58,457 nucleotides of DNA from Desulfobacula sp. (GTDB lineage Bacteria > Desulfobacterota > Desulfobacteria > Desulfobacterales > Desulfobacteraceae). The first letter of the stretch is position 1; every line of letters starts with the position of its first letter. The notes below the pieces were generated by a model that was given only the letters and a program-made list of their open reading frames with translations, was not told where the DNA came from and did no database searches. The position numbers were made by a program, and so were the translations under genes. Where the stretch lies: assembly GCA_013792075.1 (NCBI GenBank), contig VMSR01000070.1, positions 1-58,457 on the forward strand, in the 5' to 3' direction. This document shows, piece after piece, positions 1 to 7,538 of this stretch.

Positions 1-185
1 AGGGAAGAATATGAAGAAAAATGATTAAAAAACATTTTAAAAGGGAAGAAAAAAAGAAGAAAAATACACACTTTCAGGCCGGGAAGTATAATGCATTTTC
101 AGGTCGGCCCTGACAGGTATGCTTTGGACAATACCGGGCAGAAGGATTAACCAGGGCATTGCATGGGTGTGCTGAACAGAATTGT

Positions 186-551
186 TTAGGCATAATTTAA
201 AGCCTTTATTTCCTTTGCAGTAGTCGGGAATCGTACTTCCAATAAGTGGAGACTATTTATGAATTTTTCACAATGCCGCTTAGCTGCATACCAAAGGAAG
301 TCGTCTTTCATAGACCCAAGGTTCATGGTTTTCCGTTCAGAATGTCCGGCCTCAATCAATGACATGGCGTATCTGAATGTATTGCGGGAATTAAAAATAG
401 CCTCAACTATAATTGATTCCTGCATTGCTTCCTTTGGGTTTGATAATGCTTTTTGGTAGATGTCGTTTTCCGGCTCCGTCCACGCTTTACATTTGCTTTT
501 GAATAAATCGGCTTTGGATCGTCCGGTTTGATTTTTGGTCGTGTTGTCCAT
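186..551 (-). CDS. Hypothetical element protein, 121 aa
   Basis: Unrecognised, mostly helical, charged soluble protein with no signal peptide or membrane segment. The start at 551 (MDNTTKNQ) is chosen because an AGGAG ribosome-binding site lies 8 bases upstream; the longer reading from 578 lacks one. It is the last visible gene of the leftward element operon, 28 bases after the TubC-like gene, and is probably co-transcribed with the primase. The middle holds a hydrophilic helix with an aromatic patch (F-L-W-Y-A-A near residue 85). No function is assigned. Confidence 0.6.
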   Translation of the reverse strand: MDNTTKNQTGRSKADLFKSKCKAWTEPENDIYQKALSNPKEAMQESIIVEAIFNSRNTFRYAMSLIEAGHSERKTMNLGSMKDDFLWYAAKRHCEKFINSLHLLEVRFPTTAKEIKALNYA

Positions 552-579
552 TTGGTTTTTCTCCTGTCTGTTGATCATA

Positions 580-930
580 TTAATTATTAAATGCTGTTAT
601 TTGATTTTTGTATAAACACTGATCAGGGTCACACGGCTGTCCCTTCCCTGGCTTCCCCTTGAAATAGGCTGTGCCATGACATAAGCCAGTCCGGGTGCAT
701 TGGGCAGGGCAGAACCGGACAGGGGATAATTGGGTGCCATCCCCTATATGGGTGGTCCCTTCCTGTATCTGGATTTCAGAGAGGATCTGTTGCTTATGAT
801 CTTTGGCGTATGTGATGACTTGAGTCTGCAAATCCCCTGGCAAAGAGGAAATTCCCAGGAGTTTAAAATGGTCCGCATCTACCAATATTACAGTCAGCCC
901 CTTGCTGGTCAATGGTTTCAGGTAGTTCAT
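580..930 (-). CDS. Small protein with TubC-like N domain and Cys-rich tail, 116 aa
   Basis: Residues about 10-53 have the pattern of the TubC N-terminal docking-like domain: beta strand (LTVILVD), GISSLPGDL turn, then a helix ending KQQILSEI. In mobile elements this domain often sits beside or inside primases. The C-terminal part has five cysteines (C74, C78, C84, C100, C105), suggesting a metal-binding knuckle. The start codon overlaps the primase stop as ATGA (927-930), so translation is probably coupled to the primase. Co-operation with the primase is inferred from position only. Confidence 0.65.
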   Translation of the reverse strand: MNYLKPLTSKGLTVILVDADHFKLLGISSLPGDLQTQVITYAKDHKQQILSEIQIQEGTTHIGDGTQLSPVRFCPAQCTRTGLCHGTAYFKGKPGKGQPCDPDQCLYKNQITAFNN

Positions 931-3920
931 ATGATCACCTCATCGTTATTGTTATCCACAAAGGGGGAACCTATTTCTAAAGGTTCCCCTATAGGTTCCC
1001 CTTTATAACTATCTAAGTTTATAAGATTTTGGGGACGTGGGGAACATGGGGAACCTTTTCCCCCTTCCACACTGTTCTCTTGCGTACGTGCGCATGCGCG
1101 TGTATGTATGTGCGCGTGCATGGGATTTAATTTAGGTTCCCCAGGTTCCCCAGGTTCCCCTTTCCCCGTAAAATCAACAAGTTTCAAGGGGGAACCTATG
1201 GGGGAACCTATGTTTTGAGGTTCCCCTTTTTCTATATGTTTGTTGGGCACCATTGGTTTGTATGTCAATTTCCATTGCTGGGCACTATGAGAAATCTTCC
1301 CAGCCGTCACTTGGAATAAACTATTCTCCTTGCCACCGTCCTCAGTCTCGGTTTCAATAGTAAACCGTCTACCCTTGAGTTGCCGCAACAATTGCCCCAA
1401 CTTTGTCTTTTGGCTCCGTTCTGATTTTTCGCCAATATCAACCGGTATCTCGTTCTTTATAACTATGTGGAAAATGTCTGAAACGCCTATTTCTGCCCCT
1501 CCAAAGGTCCGATACCAGGCAGAAATTAACGACCTTAGAACACTTCCTTCAGAATCAGAATCTTCATAAAAGTCATTTAAATTTTCAAGAAATCCGGGGA
1601 TACCAGCCACCGAAAGTATGCCGCCCAGGACATCAGACCAGGCTTCAAAACCGCCCAGGCGCTTTCCTTTTACTGCCGGGCGTCCTGCTGATATCCACGC
1701 CTGCGCCAGGGTTAAAACAGCGCCTATCAGTTCACCACGGTGTTTTTTTGTCCACCCCATCAGGTCCGGGTGTTTAAAATATTCCGCCCCTCTTTCCCAT
1801 GGTCTATCCAAACGAGCATCAAGTCTTATTCTAATCGTTCTCCGGGCTATTTCCGATGACATGGAAGGATTATTTCCGGTTGCGATAAATAAACAATTTA
1901 CGAGAAGATTTATTATCTCCGTTTTTCCTAAAATTCGGTCTTCCCATTTGCCAGAAGTTAAAACCGCTGCAAGTGGTGCCGAATCAATTTCATAACGAAC
2001 ATTGTCAATAAATATAACTGCTGGATTACTTTTCAACTTTGCCGTGAGCTTTTTTCGCCATTCATCATCATTCCTGCCTTCAGTCATTGTAGAAACAATT
2101 TGCCCCAAAAAAATATAAGTCAAAACGGTTACGAGTTTGGTTTTACCTGTTCCGGGTGTGCTTGCTTCCACGAGGTGTAATGGGACTTGACCGTCTATCA
2201 TTTCCCGGACAAATGGCAGAATCATCAAGGCAATGGCATGTGCTTTTTCTGCCGCACTGGTAAACGGAAAATCCGCCACGAATTCATAGATTAATAATCT
2301 GGCTTGTTTTATATCTTCGGCTGTGGGGTCATCCACTATGCACGGCATACCTATTCCTGGCGAAACCACTAATATATATTGGGATTCTTCGGAATAACCA
2401 GGGATGTGATGCAAAGTCCCATTTTTCATGAAAAAAGGAGCATATTTGAAGCCCTTCAGATAAGGAAGAGATGCGTTCTGATCCGCCAGAAGATCATCGC
2501 AAACAATGGTCGGAGGACTTATTGCATCTTCCACCCCAGTCGGCTTGCCTGAATCGTCTGTAATGACAGTGGCGTAAAAATCGGCAACATCGGTCAAGAA
2601 ACCCCGCATCATTGACCTTGTTACTTGCTTTATGTCCGAATCATCTTCATCGGAATTTTTACCCACCATCACTATCCCTAATGAATGACTGAACAAGACC
2701 GGATTTTCATCATTTTTCTGGTGGATAGCAGACCAACACTGTTTACGCACATCCCTTAATTGACTGTTTATTGGAACAATTACGGGAAGCTTTGAATTAA
2801 ATAAATTTTCTGCGGCCTTTTCTTCTTTCACTTCTTTTTGTTTGGATTCGTTTGTTTTTTTCTGCTCGACTTCAGGTTGCTTTTTAATCTCGACCTTCAC
2901 TGCATTTATGAGCAGATCCACAATACCCTTTATATCACCAGCTTTTAGCTTATCATTGATATCATACCCTTGACGGTAACACTTCGGCCATGGAGCAGTG
3001 CGTGAGCGAGCGCCCAGGATTTTTGCCGCTTTCTTTGTGGCTTCTTCCCCGGCCGGATCATTGTCAAAACACAGGATGAACTCTTCTATATGCTTATAAG
3101 GTTTTAAGGCTTTAAGTTTTTTTATACAGGACGTACTTCCTATGGCGATATGACACGCATCAGGAAGGCAAAAGTAACCGGTCAAGGCATTTATAACGGA
3201 TTCATATGTGAATATTTTTTTTGCGTCCTCGGGCTTCGTCCCGCAAATAAAAAAACAATCTGCACCCAACTTAGAACCTTTTTTGAGGACTTTATTTGCT
3301 GCCTTGCTATATTTTTCTGTAAACGAGTAGGTTTGACCACTCACCGTTTGATATTGAATGGCAAGAACATCATTCGCTTCCAAGGTTTTAAAAGCAAAGG
3401 CTACGGACGATTCATCGGCATAATATGCACCCCTGGCCATGCCCTCTTCAAATATTTTATCTGCGTACTTCTTGGAGAGTCCTCGTCTGGCAAATAGATC
3501 ATAAACAGGCTCCCTATTCGTATGCTTTTCCTGCATATTGTCCCAAGATTCTTGCATCTCTGGATTATCCCCTTGCCCGGTTTGCTCTTGCTGTTTTTTC
3601 GCCGGGCTTTCCTCTAGGGGTTTCACCGGACCTTGATTTTGAACCTGATTCGGATTGTATTCTGGCATATATTCCTTGAGGAGATCCTGGATAGACTTCC
3701 CATAATGCCATTTTTGAAAATCAAGATCGTCCATTACTTCTGGGTGGCAGTGTCGGCAAAACGCTTTTCCAGAATCGGTTTTATATACAAACCGGTCTTT
3801 TCCACCGCACTTGGGACAAGGGCCGCAAAAGCTATTTACAGATTCCTTACTCATGGTTACGACAGATGGAATTGACGGAACCCTGCGCTTCAGTTCTTCG
3901 ATTAACTGTTTATCAACCAT
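927..3920 (-). CDS. Element primase-helicase (CHC2 zinc finger, Toprim, AAA+/SF3-like), 997 aa
   Basis: Predicted to start and drive DNA replication of the element. Residues 35-58 form a CHC2-type zinc finger (CPKC then FCRHC). A Toprim core lies near residues 283-290 (ILCFDNDPAG). A charged linker follows, then a C-terminal ATPase with Walker A (STPGTGKTK, about residue 590) and Walker B (VIFIDNV, about 637), in the style of P4 alpha or ICE/prophage DUF927-type primases. The last 100 residues are not globular: repeated GEP and GSP triplets flank an H-A-H-I-H-T-R-A-C-A-R-T stretch, which reflects repeats in the DNA. It starts 8 bases after the excisionase-like gene with AGG 7 bases before ATG, and its stop overlaps the next start (ATGA). 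Confidence 0.85.
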   Translation of the reverse strand: MVDKQLIEELKRRVPSIPSVVTMSKESVNSFCGPCPKCGGKDRFVYKTDSGKAFCRHCHPEVMDDLDFQKWHYGKSIQDLLKEYMPEYNPNQVQNQGPVKPLEESPAKKQQEQTGQGDNPEMQESWDNMQEKHTNREPVYDLFARRGLSKKYADKIFEEGMARGAYYADESSVAFAFKTLEANDVLAIQYQTVSGQTYSFTEKYSKAANKVLKKGSKLGADCFFICGTKPEDAKKIFTYESVINALTGYFCLPDACHIAIGSTSCIKKLKALKPYKHIEEFILCFDNDPAGEEATKKAAKILGARSRTAPWPKCYRQGYDINDKLKAGDIKGIVDLLINAVKVEIKKQPEVEQKKTNESKQKEVKEEKAAENLFNSKLPVIVPINSQLRDVRKQCWSAIHQKNDENPVLFSHSLGIVMVGKNSDEDDSDIKQVTRSMMRGFLTDVADFYATVITDDSGKPTGVEDAISPPTIVCDDLLADQNASLPYLKGFKYAPFFMKNGTLHHIPGYSEESQYILVVSPGIGMPCIVDDPTAEDIKQARLLIYEFVADFPFTSAAEKAHAIALMILPFVREMIDGQVPLHLVEASTPGTGKTKLVTVLTYIFLGQIVSTMTEGRNDDEWRKKLTAKLKSNPAVIFIDNVRYEIDSAPLAAVLTSGKWEDRILGKTEIINLLVNCLFIATGNNPSMSSEIARRTIRIRLDARLDRPWERGAEYFKHPDLMGWTKKHRGELIGAVLTLAQAWISAGRPAVKGKRLGGFEAWSDVLGGILSVAGIPGFLENLNDFYEDSDSEGSVLRSLISAWYRTFGGAEIGVSDIFHIVIKNEIPVDIGEKSERSQKTKLGQLLRQLKGRRFTIETETEDGGKENSLFQVTAGKISHSAQQWKLTYKPMVPNKHIEKGEPQNIGSPIGSPLKLVDFTGKGEPGEPGEPKLNPMHAHIHTRACARTQENSVEGGKGSPCSPRPQNLINLDSYKGEPIGEPLEIGSPFVDNNNDEVII
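964..1226. repeat. Iteron-like array GGGGAACC, ten exact copies in both orientations
   Basis: GGTTCCCC occurs at 982-989, 994-1001, 1135-1142, 1144-1151, 1153-1160 and 1219-1226. Its complement GGGGAACC occurs at 964-971, 1048-1055, 1189-1196 and 1201-1208. A one-mismatch copy (GGGGAACA) is at 1039-1046. Spacing within clusters is 9-12 bp, about one helical turn. The array lies in the 3' end of the primase-helicase gene and encodes GEP or GSP depending on orientation. Iterons recognised by an element-encoded primase-helicase are known from the P4 origin, so an origin or incompatibility locus is the leading idea. No experimental support is available here. Confidence 0.75.
1081..1122. other. 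42-bp perfect alternating pyrimidine-purine tract (Z-DNA-prone)
   Basis: Every base from 1081 to 1122 alternates pyrimidine and purine, largely TG/CG/CA steps. The tract lies between the two halves of the iteron-like array. Such sequence can adopt left-handed Z-DNA under negative supercoiling. In the primase frame it encodes a His/Ala/Arg/Thr stretch. A role in origin structure or strand opening is an inference. Confidence 0.7.
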
Positions 3921-3928
3921 ATCAGAGC

Positions 3929-4252
3929 CTATGCCTTCAAACCATTAAACCATCCAATAGCCTCTAATTTTTTAAACCGGAGATACTTTCCAAGTTTAAA
4001 GCGTGGAAGCGATCCAGGACCAGTCTGCATGGTCAGACTATACAATTTGGTTTTGTCAATCTTGAAAAAGTCACACAACTCTTCCGGGGTCCAGATTTCG
4101 TCGGCATCAATAGGGACTGATCCGGGAGAGGTTGAGAATTCGCCTTTCAGTTTTTCAAGTAAGTGGGTTAAGGACGGGAGGTGAGCTTCAAGGCCACCGC
4201 TAAAACTGATTTCAATAGAGATTTTTTCTTGCTGGGCATTTTGATTTGGCAT
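3929..4252 (-). CDS. Excisionase/AlpA-like HTH DNA-binding protein, 107 aa
   Basis: Residues about 50-105 carry a MerR-superfamily helix-turn-helix of the excisionase (HTH_17) type: IWTPEELCDFF, a recognition helix KTKLYSL, and the wing PRFKLGKYLRFKK. The N-terminal 45 residues look like a separate alpha/beta part. In satellites and ICEs such proteins direct excision or activate the replication operon. It lies directly upstream of the primase, separated by 8 bases, so co-transcription is expected. The start at 4252 is supported by AGGA about 8 bases upstream. The choice between recombination directionality factor and operon activator is open. Confidence 0.65.
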   Translation of the reverse strand: MPNQNAQQEKISIEISFSGGLEAHLPSLTHLLEKLKGEFSTSPGSVPIDADEIWTPEELCDFFKIDKTKLYSLTMQTGPGSLPRFKLGKYLRFKKLEAIGWFNGLKA

Positions 4253-4368
4253 ATGCAGTTCCTTTTTCGCACCCGCTTGACTGGCCTTCTTAATCTGGGC
4301 TATAAGGAAGGGGTCAAGCTGACGCTTAAATTTGCCTGTGAGGGGCGTTTATTTGTTATTTTGACACC

Positions 4369-4402
4369 GGCCTGGGGGAGTGTTAGCGCACTCTCCTGGG
4401 CC
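4369..4402 (-). other. Intergenic hairpin between the 182-aa gene and the excisionase-like gene
   Basis: The arms GGGGAGTG and CACTCTCC (one G-T pair), with a TTAGCG loop and outer GGCC pairs, form a strong stem-loop in the 155-bp gap 4253-4407. No T-run follows on the leftward transcript, so it may be an attenuator, a processing site or a weak terminator rather than a classical terminator. Confidence 0.4.
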
Positions 4403-4407
4403 AACAA

Positions 4408-4956
4408 TTATTCTTTTAACGTTTGGAGCCCTCCATAATATTTATAATGTTCAAGGATAGTTTCAGCCAGACGCACCACCATATAGGAATAATCATAATA
4501 GGCCCCTTCAATAGATAACTGAAGTTCACGCAATGTATCCCAGTTGACATCCTGCCTTGGGATAAATTCGCATCGTTTCAACTCGGTAGCATCTTTGTCG
4601 GGATGGAATTGGAAAAAGATCACCTCTTGAAAACGTTCTTCTTCATCGCTTTCTGGAATCCAGTGGCAAATCTCATCATAAGTGTTCTTTGGTGGTATTA
4701 ACCACCTATCTGAGCTGATTTTTTTTTGTATTTCCTCAGCAACCAAGGCATTGCTCTTTGGGCTCCGCCCGATAAAAGATAAATGGTGCATGGTCTGTAT
4801 GAAAACAACTTCTTCCCATGGATGTTTCCTGTTTGTACCCCGTCCAGGGTTCTGCGCTTTTGAAGGAATTCGCCCCCTGGTTAATTGAGTCCTCAACCAC
4901 ACCATATTTATATCTATGATAAACTTTGGTAGGTCTGTTTGTGGAAATTCATACAT
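4408..4956 (-). CDS. Hypothetical element protein, possible DNA-binding regulator, 182 aa
   Basis: Not confidently recognised. The N-terminal 65 residues (hydrophobic D-I-N-M-V-W-L helix, then a basic R-G-R-I-P-S-K segment and W-E-E-V-V-F) resemble a winged-helix DNA-binding module. The remainder is an acidic, aromatic-rich helical domain. It is the first gene of the leftward unit and faces the RHH gene across a 181-bp divergent promoter region, the position usually held by an element master regulator. Start at 4956 follows GGGAG at 7 bases and an extended -10 element. The regulator role is positional inference. Confidence 0.6.
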   Translation of the reverse strand: MYEFPQTDLPKFIIDINMVWLRTQLTRGRIPSKAQNPGRGTNRKHPWEEVVFIQTMHHLSFIGRSPKSNALVAEEIQKKISSDRWLIPPKNTYDEICHWIPESDEEERFQEVIFFQFHPDKDATELKRCEFIPRQDVNWDTLRELQLSIEGAYYDYSYMVVRLAETILEHYKYYGGLQTLKE

Positions 4957-4979
4957 TTTAATTCTCCCATTCGTGTTTT

Positions 4980-4988
4980 ATTATACCA
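4980..4988 (-). promoter_or_regulatory. Extended -10 promoter for the leftward element genes
   Basis: On the minus strand the sequence reads TGGTATAAT, a full extended -10 element, about 24 bases before the ATG at 4956. No -35 with normal spacing is seen, which is acceptable for extended -10 promoters. Confidence 0.5.
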
Positions 4989-5087
4989 ATGATTACAAAT
5001 GCCAACATAATTGTCAAGTATAAAGTCAACTGACATCATTTTATTTTTGAAAGCAAAACTTTCCCTTGGCACTATCAAAAAACAGGC

Positions 5088-5115
5088 TTGACTGCAAAAC
5101 TGCATATGTTATATT
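5088..5115 (+). promoter_or_regulatory. Sigma70 promoter of the RHH gene
   Basis: TTGACT (5088-5093), a 16-bp spacer and TATATT (5110-5115) form a near-consensus promoter 22 bases before the ATG at 5138. The octamer GCAAAACT occurs at 5053-5060 and again at 5094-5101 inside the spacer, and could be an operator. Confidence 0.65.
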
Positions 5116-5137
5116 TCTGCATAAAAAGGAAAAAGCT

Positions 5138-5287
5138 ATGGAAAAAGAAAAAAGATTAACATTCACGATTCCAGAGGAACTGCACACAAAGTTTAAGATT
5201 TTTGCAGCTCAGGAAAAAGCAACGATGAAAGATTTAATAATAGGATTTATTAAAGAGGCGGTAAAAGAAGAATCGAACAAAAAATAA
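5138..5287 (+). CDS. Ribbon-helix-helix (CopG/Arc-like) protein, 49 aa
   Basis: A very small basic protein with the RHH pattern: beta strand KRLTFTIP, helix ELHTKFKIFAAQ, a turn, and second helix MKDLIIGFIKEAVKE. RHH dimers bind short operator repeats, and this gene has a strong promoter with repeated GCAAAACT. The start at 5138 is used because AAGGA lies 8 bases upstream; the longer reading from 5066 would run through the promoter. It may control its own promoter, the divergent regulator, or integrase expression. Confidence 0.75.
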   Translation: MEKEKRLTFTIPEELHTKFKIFAAQEKATMKDLIIGFIKEAVKEESNKK

Positions 5288-5291
5288 AACA

Positions 5292-5324
5292 GCTCTGCCC
5301 GGTGCTACCAACACCGAACAGAGC
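5292..5324 (+). other. Hairpin after the RHH gene
   Basis: Arms GCTCTG..CGGTG and CACCG..CAGAGC with a 7-base loop form a two-part stem just after the RHH stop codon. There is no T-run, so it is more likely an attenuator or RNA-stability element than a strong terminator. Confidence 0.4.
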
Positions 5325-5357
5325 CTAACCATTAATCACCTTCTAAGGAGGCAAAAA

Positions 5358-5612
5358 ATGACTAAAACGAACAATACCCTATCTGAAAAAAATTATCAAA
5401 ACGAATCCCTTTTTGGCAGCATCGGTGTCCCTCTTTCAAAATTAAGCCTTCTGTCAGAATTTCTGGACGCAAAAGAAGACCAGGCAATGAACTGCACATC
5501 CACCATGTCAGTTGAATGTTTGTCGGGGATGCGTCGCACCCTTGATAATGTTATTCAAGAGATCTTCACCATAGGAGAACGGTTTGATGGGGTAGACCAT
5601 GGACATAATTAA
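5358..5612 (+). CDS. Hypothetical element protein, 84 aa
   Basis: A small acidic, helical protein with no recognised family. It has an excellent ribosome-binding site (AAGGAGG, 7 bases before ATG). Its 3' end overlaps the start of the next small gene by 14 bases, so the two form a coupled pair downstream of the RHH gene and upstream of integrase. No signal peptide or membrane segment is present. Confidence 0.55.
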   Translation: MTKTNNTLSEKNYQNESLFGSIGVPLSKLSLLSEFLDAKEDQAMNCTSTMSVECLSGMRRTLDNVIQEIFTIGERFDGVDHGHN

Positions 5613-5757
5613 AATCACCCCAACAGAAGCCAAGGTTCTACATAAAGTTTTAGTGACCCATGAAGCCCGAACCCTGGACCCGGAATGTTCGGATTTCCGA
5701 AAATTAAATTTACTGCTTGATAAACTCAGGTTGATGTTATTGAACATGGCTGGATAA
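5599..5757 (+). CDS. Hypothetical small protein, 52 aa, overlapping the previous gene
   Basis: This frame starts at the ATG inside the end of the 84-aa gene and encodes MDIIKITPTEAKVLHKVL..., ending LLLDKLRLMLLNMAG. The two amphipathic helices and leucine-rich end look like a real small helical protein. Its start overlaps the upstream stop, suggesting re-initiation. A GC-rich hairpin (about 5768-5797) follows before integrase. No function is assigned. Confidence 0.45.
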   Translation: MDIIKITPTEAKVLHKVLVTHEARTLDPECSDFRKLNLLLDKLRLMLLNMAG

Positions 5758-5872
5758 AACAATCAAATCCCCCCTTCCTGCTGATCCGGGGAGGGGGTTA
5801 CATTGAACATGTGGTATATTAGCCTTTGAAAAAATAATTCTATACAATGTGCAGGGCAAAAAAGGGGAACCC

Positions 5873-6958
5873 ATGGCAAAAGTCAGAAAACGGGGAACGA
5901 GTTATTTCCTGGATTATTATGATCATGAAGGTATCCGGCAAAGAAAATTGTTGCCAAAGGGCACCACAAAAAAATCAGCTCAAGAAAAATTACGAGAAAT
6001 AGAAGATCAGCTTTCCAAAGGCAATTATATTTCCGCTCAAGAAATCCCAACATTTGATCGGGTAGCGCTTGAATGGCTGGAATTAAAAAAATTAAAAATC
6101 CGGGCATCCACCTGGGCAGTATATGAAGGCCATACCCGAAACCATTTTGATGAATTCCAGAATTTAAAAATTGATCGGATCACCATTAAAATGGTGGATC
6201 AATTCATAATTGACCGGCAAACCGATGGCATGAACATTTCCACGTTGAGAAAAATCCTTGTTTCCTTGCGCCAAATACTAAGCCTTGCAATGAAAAGGGG
6301 CTATTGCCATACCAACCCCCTGGACTATGCCGATATGCCGACAAGCCAAGGGAATGAAACTGATAACGGGGATAAGATCCAGGTGCTTAACCGGGCCGAT
6401 ATATCCGGTCTTCTGGATGCCGTCACAGCACATAAATACCATGTGCTGTTTTCATTGGCTATTTTCAGCGGTGCCAGGCAAGGGGAACTCCTGGGCTTGA
6501 AATGGCCGGATATCCAATGGGAGGCAAGCCAGATCCACATACAGCGAAGTTTTAACAACCAGCGCTTTTATGACACCAAGACCAAAGGGTCAAACCGGAA
6601 AATTGATATCGGACCTGCCATGCTGAAGAAATTAAAAAAATGGCGGATTGCTTGCCCACCTGGAAGCCTGGATTTAATATTTCCGACCGAAGCAGGGAAC
6701 CCGATGAACCACAACAATATGGTGAACAGATATTTCTTGCCGGGCCTAAAGCTTGCCGGGCTTGAAAAAATCCGGTTCCATGACCTTAGACATACATATG
6801 CCAGTCTTTTGATTGACCAGGGGGAGAACATCAAATACATTCAAACCCAATTAGGACACAGCAACCCAACGGTGACATTGAACGTGTATGCCCACCTGAT
6901 GGAAAAAACAAATCGAGTATCAGCACAGAAACTTGAGGATGCAATTTTAGGAAACTGA
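5873..6958 (+). CDS. int: Tyrosine-family site-specific integrase, 361 aa
   Basis: Catalyses integration and excision at the tRNA-Val site. The N-terminal 60 residues are an AP2-like arm-binding domain, followed by a SAM-like core-binding domain (about 60-165). The catalytic domain shows the first Arg (FSGARQGELLGL), the H-x-x-R box (HDLRHTYASLL), the later His (LGHSNPTVTL) and the nucleophile Tyr (NVYAHLM). Length is normal for the family and all key residues are present. Start 5873 (MAKVRKRG) follows AAGGGG; the alternative GTG at 5849 lacks a ribosome-binding site. The leader contains one GGGGAACC (5864-5871), the same octamer as the iteron array. Confidence 0.93.
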   Translation: MAKVRKRGTSYFLDYYDHEGIRQRKLLPKGTTKKSAQEKLREIEDQLSKGNYISAQEIPTFDRVALEWLELKKLKIRASTWAVYEGHTRNHFDEFQNLKIDRITIKMVDQFIIDRQTDGMNISTLRKILVSLRQILSLAMKRGYCHTNPLDYADMPTSQGNETDNGDKIQVLNRADISGLLDAVTAHKYHVLFSLAIFSGARQGELLGLKWPDIQWEASQIHIQRSFNNQRFYDTKTKGSNRKIDIGPAMLKKLKKWRIACPPGSLDLIFPTEAGNPMNHNNMVNRYFLPGLKLAGLEKIRFHDLRHTYASLLIDQGENIKYIQTQLGHSNPTVTLNVYAHLMEKTNRVSAQKLEDAILGN

Positions 6959-7044
6959 TACCAAAAATATAAAATTATTGAAATAAATTTTAACATATTT
7001 TCTATTGTGTATCTTTATAAATAAGCATAGGAGGAACTTCTATT

Positions 7045-7455
7045 ATGGCTCCCGAAACACTCGAATTGATACAATCCTTAATACCTGTTTGTTCGGCGAT
7101 TGCTGGTGCTATTGTAGGTGTTGCTGGCACTGTAATTGTCACATATATGAACAAGAAGTCAGAGGAAAGGAAACACCTTGCTTCTCTTTCATTCAATGCG
7201 GGGACGGAAAATTTTAAAGCTTCAGTAGAAATCACTAAAGCACGGATACTAAATTATCAAAAGTCACCCAATGTTCTTCCTTTGGAATATTATATCCTCA
7301 ATATGAAATATTTGACTGATATAATTCAAAAAAAAGGACTACGTAAAGAAGAGTTAAAAGCTTTTATTCTTCAAAAGAATGAAATCATGGAGGGAGTTTT
7401 TAATGCCGCTTATAAACCTAATTTGGAGAAAGACACTGAGAAGGTAGAAAAATAA
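7045..7455 (+). CDS. Single-pass membrane protein, element cargo, 136 aa
   Basis: Residues about 12-36 form one transmembrane helix rich in Ala, Gly, Ile and Val, ending in TYMNKKSEER, so the basic helical remainder should be cytoplasmic. The rest is predicted helical with two KGLRKEELK-type amphipathic stretches. The ribosome-binding site is AGGAGG, 10 bases before ATG. It sits between integrase and the tRNA attachment site, where satellites and islands usually carry accessory genes. No family is recognised; a role in phage exclusion would be speculation. Confidence 0.6.
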   Translation: MAPETLELIQSLIPVCSAIAGAIVGVAGTVIVTYMNKKSEERKHLASLSFNAGTENFKASVEITKARILNYQKSPNVLPLEYYILNMKYLTDIIQKKGLRKEELKAFILQKNEIMEGVFNAAYKPNLEKDTEKVEK

Positions 7456-7478
7456 AATATTTCTGCATTTTTTCAACC

Positions 7479-7499
7479 GGGCACAAAATGGGCACAAAA
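7479..7499. repeat. Tandem GGGCACAAAA repeats near the attachment site
   Basis: GGGCACAAAA occurs at 7479-7488 and 7490-7499 with an 11-bp period, 45-65 bases from the tRNA 3' end. Paired short repeats beside the crossover site are typical of integrase arm-type binding sites. Confidence 0.5.
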
Positions 7500-7500
7500 A

Positions 7501-7538
7501 ATCAAAAAGACCTACAGGGTTTCCTGTAAGTCTTTGAT
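7501..7538 (-). terminator. Rho-independent terminator of tRNA-Val (bidirectional)
   Basis: Arms of about 16-18 bases (ATCAAAAAGACCTACAGG with CCTGTAAGTCTTTGAT, two bulges) enclose a 4-base loop. On the minus strand the stem is followed by six T residues; on the plus strand it is followed by ATTTTT-type sequence. It therefore ends the tRNA transcript and may insulate the element from the host. Confidence 0.75.

Noticed and set aside
1-185. Left attachment site of the element
   Set aside because: No copy of the tRNA-Val 3' end is present here, so the boundary is not in the window.
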